Positions 52,071 to 60,304 of a DNA stretch of 64,000 bases are shown here, in pieces. A program made the translations under genes and the position numbers. The stretch comes from Andalucia godoyi (Eukaryota; Discoba; Jakobea; Jakobida; Andaluciidae). Position 1 is the stretch's first letter. Each line of letters starts with the position of its first letter. The stretch is taken from positions 233,822 through 297,821 of the forward strand of contig VRVR01000034.1 of assembly GCA_009859145.1 (NCBI GenBank), written 5' to 3'. The notes below the pieces were generated by a model. It saw only the letters and a list, made by a program, of their open reading frames with translations. It was not told where the DNA came from and did not search any database.

Positions 52071-53633
52071 CTACAGAGTGCTGGGGTCGATGTTGTACAT
52101 TGCACAGTACTTTTCGCGAAGATACGCAATGAAATACTTCGGATTCATCGGTTCGCCAGTGGCATGCGTCAGCAGCTCGTCGGCAGACGGGTAGAACGTT
52201 CCGTGAGTATGAATCTTGTTGGTGAGCCATTCTTTGATGACTGCGAATTCTCCCTTTTCCACCTTCTCCATTACATCTGGGATGTCACGCTTGACGGCTG
52301 CAAAAATCTGGGCTGCGTTCATCGCGCCAAGCAGATAGGTCGGGAAATACCCAACAAACGGGGATGACCAGTGCACGTCTTGGAGGCAGCCCACTGCATC
52401 GTCGGTAACTTCAAGACCCAAGTAGTCCTTGATCTGTGCATTCCAGCGTTGCGGCAACTCAGAAATCTTCATGGTTCCAGCAAGCATCTGTGCTTCGAAT
52501 TCATACCGCATTAAAATATGCATTACATATGTGAGCTCATCCGATTCAACACGAATGAAGTTTGGATTCACGTCGTTAATGGCTTTCATAAGATCTGCGA
52601 ATTCGGATTCCGTATCAAGCTTCAGAGGAACACCACCGACGTCACGAACAATCGGTGCAGCAAACTTCCAGAACTGGTTGCTGAGTCCGACCATGCGCTC
52701 CCAGAACAACGACTGCGATTCATGAATTCCCATGCTAAGGTATTCGTCGACTGGAAGACCCGTTGGCTTCAGATTCTGCTCATAAAACGCATGCCCGGCT
52801 TCGTGGATGGATCCTGTAATTGACTGCAGCCACTCGTCTGCTCTGTAGCGAGTTGTGATACGAACGTCATGTGGCGAGCTCGAGGTCGTGAACGGATGCG
52901 GCGAAGCATCCATGCGTCCATTTTCAAAATCGAATCCTAGACGCTTCACAATTTCCTCGTTCGCCTTGCGCAGCTTTTCAACGTCAAACGTCCCAGAAAG
53001 AACCTCCGCAAACGAATTGTCCATATTCTTGCGAGCAGCAAGAACCTTTTCAAGCAACGGGACGACCGCCGTCCGGATCTCCTTTAGTATGGGATCCAAT
53101 CTAGCCTGCGTAAGCCCGCGTTCAAACTGATCAATCCACACATCGTATGCATTCACCTGCGCCTTTTCAGGCTCCATGTACGACGCAAGCGTACGGGCCA
53201 TCTGCAGGTTTTTTTCCAAATTCGGGGCAAATATTGAGAAGTCTTTGGCCTTTTTCGCTCGAACCCACGCATCATACCCCTCTGATTCGAGCTTTGCGCG
53301 CTCCTCTTCCACGTTCTTCGGGATCGAAGTGTGTTTGCGGTACTTGATGCGAGCTTCACGAATCACTGCAGATTCATATGCAGTAAGCTCCTTCTCGACA
53401 CTCTCGGGCCCAAACGAATCAATCGAGTCAAATAGAGTCTTGAATTCAGGATCGGTGTTCAGATCATGGAGGAATCCTGCGATGAGCTCCAGCTGAGACG
53501 CACGGACAGAAGCAGCTCCTGCAGGCATAAACACCTGCTGATCGTACTGCATTATTGCATTCACACCAGAGAAATGATGAGACCGACGCAGCAGCACACA
53601 CAGACGATCATACACGCTTCGAACAGTTGACAT
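52071..53633 (-). CDS. Carboxypeptidase Taq-type metallopeptidase (M32)
   Basis: 520 residues, complete. All M32 hallmarks are present in order: HPFT, DVRITTRY, the zinc site HEAGH with the third ligand in GIHESQS, RVESDELTY and the substrate-site GCLQDVHWSSP followed by GYFPTYLLG. The enzyme removes C-terminal residues from peptides, needs a divalent metal and is usually a cytosolic dimer. The start at 53633 (MSTVRSVYDRL) fits family N-termini; 12 more codons are open upstream. M32 enzymes are common in bacteria and archaea but patchy in eukaryotes (best known in trypanosomatids), so an origin by ancient transfer is possible. Codon use looks like that of the neighbours. Confidence 0.95.
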   Translation of the reverse strand: MSTVRSVYDRLCVLLRRSHHFSGVNAIMQYDQQVFMPAGAASVRASQLELIAGFLHDLNTDPEFKTLFDSIDSFGPESVEKELTAYESAVIREARIKYRKHTSIPKNVEEERAKLESEGYDAWVRAKKAKDFSIFAPNLEKNLQMARTLASYMEPEKAQVNAYDVWIDQFERGLTQARLDPILKEIRTAVVPLLEKVLAARKNMDNSFAEVLSGTFDVEKLRKANEEIVKRLGFDFENGRMDASPHPFTTSSSPHDVRITTRYRADEWLQSITGSIHEAGHAFYEQNLKPTGLPVDEYLSMGIHESQSLFWERMVGLSNQFWKFAAPIVRDVGGVPLKLDTESEFADLMKAINDVNPNFIRVESDELTYVMHILMRYEFEAQMLAGTMKISELPQRWNAQIKDYLGLEVTDDAVGCLQDVHWSSPFVGYFPTYLLGAMNAAQIFAAVKRDIPDVMEKVEKGEFAVIKEWLTNKIHTHGTFYPSADELLTHATGEPMNPKYFIAYLREKYCAMYNIDPSTL

Positions 53634-53917
53634 GGCTATGATTTTAAGAAACCTGGTGTCTTTGAACAATTCTCAATCGCAACTGCAAATCCAACAGATC
53701 ATGCAAGTGAAAGGGCAAACAGAATTAAATAAATAAAATGACAATCGCAGAAGAAAAGAAAAGTAATAAATAAATAAATATAAAGAATCAGGAGAGAAAC
53801 CCCCCTCATGCATGCTCGGAGGAAATGATTGATTTGCAAGCAGGCTGGAAGAAACCTCAAGTTTTTTTTTCCTTCAAAAGTCGTCTCTTTGCGTAGATTA
53901 GCAGCAACAGTTCCCAA

Positions 53918-53922
<5 letters not shown>

Positions 53923-53960
<38 letters not shown>
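53923..53960 (+). repeat. (CA)n microsatellite
   Basis: Nineteen units, uninterrupted. Confidence 0.95.
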
Positions 53961-53962
<2 letters not shown>

Positions 53963-54023
53963 TATTTTTATTTTAATGACTACACTGCGAAACCTGCGAG
54001 CAGCCCTAGTGACTGAGTGTGTT

Positions 54024-54027
<4 letters not shown>

Positions 54028-54064
<37 letters not shown>
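54028..54064 (+). repeat. (CT)n microsatellite
   Basis: About eighteen units, 50 bases before the 3' end of the cyclase gene. Confidence 0.95.
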
Positions 54065-54067
<3 letters not shown>

Positions 54068-54112
54068 GGTGTGTGTGAGGGAGAGGCCAGAGGCCCCGGA
54101 CAAAAGTCTCCC

Positions 54113-57100
54113 CTACTTCTTGGCAATGATGAGGGCAGTGGAAACTTCGCCAACACCCTTGACAAACACACGCTCTCTTTCCTCGTACGAGTACATCTCA
54201 CTGAGCAGAGCAAGAGTTGATTTGCTGACTTGCACACGGCCGCACATTCCGGTGCTTTCCATGCGACTTGCAATGTTGACGGCAGGAGACCAGCAATCAA
54301 AAGCAAACTTGTCTTCGCCAATGACACCACCGACGACGGGCCCACTGTTGATTCCAACGCGCACGTTCCATTCTGCCGCCAACGGAGTTCCGAGAGCAAA
54401 TTCTCGAATGGACGCAATCATTTCCAATCCGCATTCAACGGCATCAACGGCGTGGCAGTCTGACCGACTGCTGTCCAATCCAGCTATGGCAAAAAAGGCA
54501 TCGCCGATCGTTTTGATTTTCTCAATGTGGTGTTTCTTGCAAATGCGATCAAAGCGGACCACGAGCTGATTCAGAACACTGACGACCTCTTCAGGAGCGG
54601 CATTCTTGATGGATTCCGTGAATCCTGCAATATCACTGAATAGAATGGACACCTTGGGATACCGTTTTGCAATGAGCGCTGGAGAACCGGCCGTCTCTGT
54701 GCTGGTGCTCGACGAAGTAGAAGACGACGACAACCGGGCAGCTGCAAGATTCCTGTTCTTCAGCTGGATGGCAACTTCCTCAGGCAAAATGTGCCGCAGC
54801 AGACCTTCGGAGCGATTCTGTTCCTCCTTGAGCACGATGTCTTGTCGTTGCTCGGCTGTCCGATCTTTGACGACGAAAATAAGGTATCCGCCTTGCAACG
54901 AGACTGTGAGCTTTGCTGGGAAGGCAACGTCTGATGCGTCTTCATGGCGAAGCATATTCAACTGCGCCTCCGTCCGATCCGAATTTGTGGCCTTTAGCGT
55001 ATCAAACACGTGATCTACAGCGACTTTCTCGGCAGGGCTGGAAACCGCGAACAGCGTGCGCGCGGATCGACCAAGCAACTGATCTCTCGGACGACCAAAC
55101 ATCATCTCAGCTGCTCGATTCACAAGTTCCACTTCGCCGTGGCTGTCGACCTGCACAACTGCATCCGTTAGTGCTTCCGTCAGGTTGAGCGACGTCGCGT
55201 CTGCCTCTTCCTCTTTTTGTTGGATGATCTCCCCAGTAGACAGCAAAACGAACAGGCGCCCATTAGAAAATACAGTCTTCTTCGGAAGCAGCGTCAGCAG
55301 CAAGAGCACCTGGCGATTCTCATTTTCGATGCGAAGTGACACCGGAATCATGATGAGCAGCATTCCAAAAAGAAGCAGGGGCAGGGAAACGACATAGTAA
55401 ACTGTCACACGACTTTTAACAGAGTTGAGAATGTCGATCTCGTCCTGCGTCAGCGTTTCCGAGGCGCTGACGACACTTTCAGACAATCGCTTGTCCCAGT
55501 CCGTCAACTTCTTCAGGGTTTCCGCGTTTGAATACGTTGCCAGCACCGCAGTGATCGGGAGTCTTCCAAGGTCAGAAAACCAGTTTGTCTGCGCGATCAC
55601 AATTTGTTCTGGAGACATGCAGGCTGGCGATGTTGAAGGGACGCAAGCAGAAGCACGGAAAGCCTTTTCCAAGGACGAATCTGCCATGTCGAAGATACCC
55701 ATTTGGCTGCGACTGGAGACGCCGAAGCGATACTCATCAAGAGCAGTCGACAAATCAGATGCAAAGCGGCCATGAAGCGCAAGGATACCTGCTGCGGTAG
55801 CCGCTGGGACGGGATAGAACAGCGCAATACATGCCAGATCCGTTCCAGAAGCATAGTTGCGCCACACTTCCATTGGTGCCAGGATCTCGTAGCCCACTCC
55901 TTTGGATTTGTTGTACAACACGTATTGCTCCAACGAAAATGCCACCACGACAAGAAGGAGCACGGAGAGCAAAAGAACCACACAAGTGAGAGTCCAGTGC
56001 AGAGAGTATGAATGAAATTCGGAGACGATGTATTGAGAATCCTCCTCCATGCTCGCCGCAGATTCTCGATCTTGTGCAAACTGGGTTGCCAAGTTGTGAA
56101 CGGTTCGCGATGCGTCTCCCTTTGGCAGACTTTCGACAATCTCATACAGGCACCTTCTCTCTTTCCTGATTCGACGAATCGCCGGTAAGAGGAAGCAGAG
56201 TGGAACAAGAAACAGGAGAAACAATGAAACGCCAAGAATGGCGGAGTTCGTAACCACCATTTGAGATCGGAAAGTGTCCCCGAATCTCGAAATGTACTCT
56301 TCAACAATGTTCTGATACGCATTCCCAATGGGAGATGCGTTGCGAACGAGGAAAACGACCATGGCTGACACAATGCTGTTCAGTAAGGAGTATGCTGGGA
56401 ACTGCAGTTCGCTAACTGATCTGAGTCTTTGGATTTCAACAATTAGAGAGTCCCAGGGGGAAAAACGAAGCTGAAGACCGTCGTCTCCCGAAATAACGAC
56501 AGATTCATCTTTCCACAATCTCATGAGCGTGGGGTCATCAACCGGTGGATTATTCACGATCAAATCGTTCAAGAGGGACGGTGCGAGATTCAGAAGATTT
56601 CTTTGCAAACTGGACGTGACAGCGAAGGAAGCATTGAGGGCAAAGTTTGTCTGCGCAAACATCATCGAGGACCTCATGCTGAAAGTCTGACCCAGTAGTT
56701 TGAGCTGGGCTGCCTTGTGTACCTCGGTTACACTGGTATCCAGTTTGCTGATGAGATTATAAATCAGTCCAAAAGCAACAGACATCATGATGACTAATAT
56801 CAAGACAGTAAGAGACATCGCGGTGATCATCAACCACACGGACCGAGACTGATATTTGTGCACCTTCTCACGAAGTGATGCGTCCTTTGTTGACGATGCA
56901 GCAGAGGAGCCGCCGTGGGACGACAATTTCTCTACTTCTTGATCCCCCAGCTGCGAACTAGAGGCATTATCTGAGAATATGGACAGCTTACTACCTCCTT
57001 CCTGAATCGACGGAGTGTCCGTTTCCAAAGTGGAGAGGCGGCGGCGACGATTCGAACCGGTCTGCAGAGGCAGATTGCTGGAGAAGCTGCTCTTTTCTGG

Positions 57101-59194
57101 GATGCCCAAAGCGGGCATGGAGTTTGACCCGACATTGCTGTCGCCGTTTGCATCCTGCAAGCCTGCACGTTCCATTCGCACTCGTCGTACGCTATCCGAC
57201 TTTCCTACGTCAGACAAGGCGTCTATTCTCGAACCCGGAAGAGGAGGACTGCTGAACGGCGCGGGAGAGAACAAGTTGTTCGGATCTGCTCCCTTGCAAA
57301 CAGCGTCTGTCGTGTGTGAAGTGTCATTCTCACCCTCGTATTGTTCCGCCATTTCCAGCAGCTCCTCGGCTCGAACAGGATCGCGAAGGATGTTGAGAGT
57401 AAACAACGCATATTCTCGCAGGACTGCAGCAGACCGCGGAAATCTTTCCGTAAGTGTCCGGAGCTGCAATCGCAAAAGTTCTGTTCGATTGAAAATGACA
57501 CTCGAAAGGCCGATCATGGACTCCGGTGTGACTTTGTTTTTCGCAATGTCACGAAAGAATCGAAGCACAAGACACTCGAGAATGCGTCTCCCCTTTTGCA
57601 CAATTTTGAGCTGCACTGATATTTCACGCGACTCCTCCGAGAATCCAGAAAGCATGGAAATTCTCAGATCATAGCGGGCGGCGTTGAACAACAAGAGATG
57701 CCACCACTTTGAGAGTCCCTGTCTTTCAATGTCTGTCATGACATTGAAGAGCGACGATCGTTCATGCGGACAATAATTCATCAAGAACAATGCATAGTGC
57801 AGGAACACAGGAGTTGGATACGTGGATCGCCTCAGTTCGGCTTGCAGAACATAGCGGCACATGGCATGAACGCAAGGATCCTCGGTGACAGCAACACGAC
57901 ACGCCCGTTCTAACGCGAAGAAGTCGTGGAACTTGCCAGCGAAGACACTGATCCCGACCAAATTAGTGCTTGCAGTGTTACTGTTACCCGTCAAATTGCT
58001 CCCTTCTGCGCCCGGGGATGACGTTGTCGAGACAGCATCCGAGACCTCATCTTCGCCGATTTCAGAGCCGGAAGACGCTGAGTAAGCCGCCTTCTCTTCC
58101 TCCGGCAAGATGCGATTCTTGCGGTACGAAGATCCAGGGATTTTCAACCTTGAGTTTTCCAACAAGTTGCGGATATACTTGTTGTACGAATTCCAGAGGT
58201 ATGTCGCTGCTGCGGGAAAGATAATGATCGACAGCAAGCATCCAAAGGCCCAGTTTGGACGGTTGTCAGACGAAGAAAACGCAGAGAAGAAAAAGACTGT
58301 CAAGGAGACGCCCCCCGCGGTCCATAATCCAACCGAGTACAGGAAATTTGCCTTCAAATGCAGAACAGGAAGCCGCACATGGAACAGTTTTCCAAAGTAG
58401 AAGCAGACAAAAGCTTGGACAAAGGAGGGAAGCCACGCAACGGGGTCCTTTGGGTACACCACACAAAACACATACAGCACGCAGCAAACCAAGCGAGCGA
58501 CACAAAAGCCTCCGACGGAAAAGATGTCGTTACGAGCAAAGGGGGCGGTGGCCTCGTTGAACCGAGTCTGGATGAACATGAAGGAATGTATGACATCCGT
58601 GGAAATCAGCAGAAGGAGGGACAGTGCAGAAAACATCTGCGTCGCAACGGAGAACGGAGAGGACCAACATTCCGCACCAGATGCGAAATCTGGTTGACAA
58701 GTGACCGATCGGAAGAACAGCATATACCCGGGGATTGCGAATATCGTATGCATGACCCATGACACCAAATTCAACCACTGCAGTCCAAAAACCAGCGACT
58801 CGTGATTTCGCAAGAGCCCAGTAACGTTCCAGATGTAGAAGCCGCAGAGGAGAGTGAACAAGAGACCGCCAACCAGAGTCCACAGCAGCTGGAGATTTGT
58901 CGTGGAAAGAAGCAGGTCCGGTTGCACAACAGAAAACACTACAGACAGCGTCGTGTCCGTGGCCGATCCAGTCAGCATCGACGAGTTCCACAGAGGCTTC
59001 ATCGCAAGAATAATGAACTGCACAAGGGATGCACCAATCAAGATATTTGCCGTTGTTCTCGGACGAAAAGGCAGCGCGTGCTTCCCGATGCGGTGGAATA
59101 CGGCAGCAGAATTTGTGTTGGAACCCTCGAGATGATCATCTTGCAAATCAGTGCCTTGAAAGTCTGACGCACCTTCGATGTTATCAAAGTCCAT
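54113..59194 (-). CDS. TmcB-like multi-pass protein with PAS and adenylate-cyclase domains
   Basis: 1693 residues. An N-terminal bundle of about 8-10 TM segments (45-370) is followed by TmcB-type helical/TPR-like sequence (about 450-640, including FPRSAAVLREYALFTLNIL). Further membrane segments with large loops run from about 790 to 1380. Then come a PAS domain (about 1420-1500; EALTDAVVQVDSHGEVELVN) and a class III cyclase (about 1540-1690). The cyclase keeps both metal Asp residues (ILFSDIAGFT, TIGDAFF) and the Asn/Arg of VNIASRM. Lys in KIKTIGD and Asp in FAFDCW are the adenine-selective residues, so cAMP is the likely product. Similar combinations occur in flagellates and amoebae. The start is the ATG at 59194. 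Confidence 0.87.
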   Translation of the reverse strand: MDFDNIEGASDFQGTDLQDDHLEGSNTNSAAVFHRIGKHALPFRPRTTANILIGASLVQFIILAMKPLWNSSMLTGSATDTTLSVVFSVVQPDLLLSTTNLQLLWTLVGGLLFTLLCGFYIWNVTGLLRNHESLVFGLQWLNLVSWVMHTIFAIPGYMLFFRSVTCQPDFASGAECWSSPFSVATQMFSALSLLLLISTDVIHSFMFIQTRFNEATAPFARNDIFSVGGFCVARLVCCVLYVFCVVYPKDPVAWLPSFVQAFVCFYFGKLFHVRLPVLHLKANFLYSVGLWTAGGVSLTVFFFSAFSSSDNRPNWAFGCLLSIIIFPAAATYLWNSYNKYIRNLLENSRLKIPGSSYRKNRILPEEEKAAYSASSGSEIGEDEVSDAVSTTSSPGAEGSNLTGNSNTASTNLVGISVFAGKFHDFFALERACRVAVTEDPCVHAMCRYVLQAELRRSTYPTPVFLHYALFLMNYCPHERSSLFNVMTDIERQGLSKWWHLLLFNAARYDLRISMLSGFSEESREISVQLKIVQKGRRILECLVLRFFRDIAKNKVTPESMIGLSSVIFNRTELLRLQLRTLTERFPRSAAVLREYALFTLNILRDPVRAEELLEMAEQYEGENDTSHTTDAVCKGADPNNLFSPAPFSSPPLPGSRIDALSDVGKSDSVRRVRMERAGLQDANGDSNVGSNSMPALGIPEKSSFSSNLPLQTGSNRRRRLSTLETDTPSIQEGGSKLSIFSDNASSSQLGDQEVEKLSSHGGSSAASSTKDASLREKVHKYQSRSVWLMITAMSLTVLILVIMMSVAFGLIYNLISKLDTSVTEVHKAAQLKLLGQTFSMRSSMMFAQTNFALNASFAVTSSLQRNLLNLAPSLLNDLIVNNPPVDDPTLMRLWKDESVVISGDDGLQLRFSPWDSLIVEIQRLRSVSELQFPAYSLLNSIVSAMVVFLVRNASPIGNAYQNIVEEYISRFGDTFRSQMVVTNSAILGVSLFLLFLVPLCFLLPAIRRIRKERRCLYEIVESLPKGDASRTVHNLATQFAQDRESAASMEEDSQYIVSEFHSYSLHWTLTCVVLLLSVLLLVVVAFSLEQYVLYNKSKGVGYEILAPMEVWRNYASGTDLACIALFYPVPAATAAGILALHGRFASDLSTALDEYRFGVSSRSQMGIFDMADSSLEKAFRASACVPSTSPACMSPEQIVIAQTNWFSDLGRLPITAVLATYSNAETLKKLTDWDKRLSESVVSASETLTQDEIDILNSVKSRVTVYYVVSLPLLLFGMLLIMIPVSLRIENENRQVLLLLTLLPKKTVFSNGRLFVLLSTGEIIQQKEEEADATSLNLTEALTDAVVQVDSHGEVELVNRAAEMMFGRPRDQLLGRSARTLFAVSSPAEKVAVDHVFDTLKATNSDRTEAQLNMLRHEDASDVAFPAKLTVSLQGGYLIFVVKDRTAEQRQDIVLKEEQNRSEGLLRHILPEEVAIQLKNRNLAAARLSSSSTSSSTSTETAGSPALIAKRYPKVSILFSDIAGFTESIKNAAPEEVVSVLNQLVVRFDRICKKHHIEKIKTIGDAFFAIAGLDSSRSDCHAVDAVECGLEMIASIREFALGTPLAAEWNVRVGINSGPVVGGVIGEDKFAFDCWSPAVNIASRMESTGMCGRVQVSKSTLALLSEMYSYEERERVFVKGVGEVSTALIIAKK

Positions 59195-60117
59195 GTTTTG
59201 GCAAGCGAAAACCCCACAATACCGTGTATAACACACACAGCAGCAATAACAAAGAGTATACCAAAAATTAAAAAGAAAAAAAAGGAAGGGAATGAAGAGA
59301 AAAGGAAGAACGGTTTAGCTGAGCGACGAACAAAGCAAAATAAGAAGAAAAAAGACGTCGTTGTTGGCTCGTCGTTGTTACGACTTCTGGTAGGTCATCA
59401 TCCATCGTCCCCCTCCATCAGGTCCCGAGCTTTGCGAAAAGAACAGAAGTCACAGAAGCAGACTGGGCCAGAGAAGCAATGGTCCTCGAGCGACCGTGCG
59501 ACAAAACATTTCCAAGATGTGTCCAAGATTCCTTTTTTCGGATGACCTCAGAAGAACGGTGCTCGTATGTAGGACCTGAGTGGATTGTCCTCAACGATCC
59601 TCTGTGCAGGAAGACGTGGTATGAGAGAGGGACATTTTGTCGCGCAGGATGACAGTTTTGCACTAAAAAGGAAAACACGAGGTTTTCGCAAATGTCCGTC
59701 TCTGCTCACAAGAGGGCAGATTGGAGAAGCAGAGTTTGGCCACTGGAGCTGCAAACTCTTCCAGCCCCATTTTCCCCGGGAATGCTCACAAAAAATCCTG
59801 AGTGGTACCGCGTGAGTCATGTGGACTGCGATACGCGTTGAACACCTGCGGCTTATTGCAGCAAGGGTTTTTGACGCTCTGATTGGAACCTGCCGCACCA
59901 GTAGCTCGACTGGAGACCTGTGCAAATTGTGCAAGCTGTCTCCATACCGATCGTAGAACTCTCGGAGATTGCTTTTCCAAAAATGGAAATCCCCTGGCCT
60001 TCCGGAATCTCCCGTCCGCGCTTCCTCTGAACTCGATTGCACTGTGATGGAACTGCACCCTTCGTGGTGTTCAGGAAAGCGAAGGATTGTGCTTCACAGA
60101 TGTGGAGGTGAGGTTGT

Positions 60118-60152
<35 letters not shown>

Positions 60153-60304
60153 CATGCATGCAGTTTCATTCCCCTCCCCTCTCCCCTCCAAAAAAAAAGA
60201 AAAAAAGAAATGTTTTCATTTTGTGAGAGCCCGCGGTTCGTTGTCTAGAGTGGAATTAACACCGACCGTCTCGACGCTGAACAGCCGAAGACGACCCTGC
60301 CAGA
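59195..60304. other. Divergent 1.1-kb region between cyclase and H+-ATPase genes
   Basis: It holds A-rich sequence at 59260-59350, a (CA)n tract at 60120-60150 and an A/G run just before the ATPase. A minus-strand open frame (59548-60042, 164 codons) lacks an ATG at its 5' end and matches nothing I know. Confidence 0.5.
60120..60150 (+). repeat. (CA)n microsatellite
   Basis: Fifteen units followed by TGCATGCATG, upstream of the H+-ATPase gene. Confidence 0.95.

Larger units (their letters stand above)
53634..54112. other. Intergenic region with (CA)n and (CT)n tracts
   Basis: (CA)n lies at 53923-53960 and (CT)n at 54028-54064, between the M32 promoter and the 3' end of the cyclase gene. No gene seen. 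Confidence 0.7.

Noticed and set aside
59548-60042. 164-codon minus frame in the cyclase/ATPase gap
   Set aside because: Starts without ATG, no recognised family, and other frames in the same stretch are also partly open.
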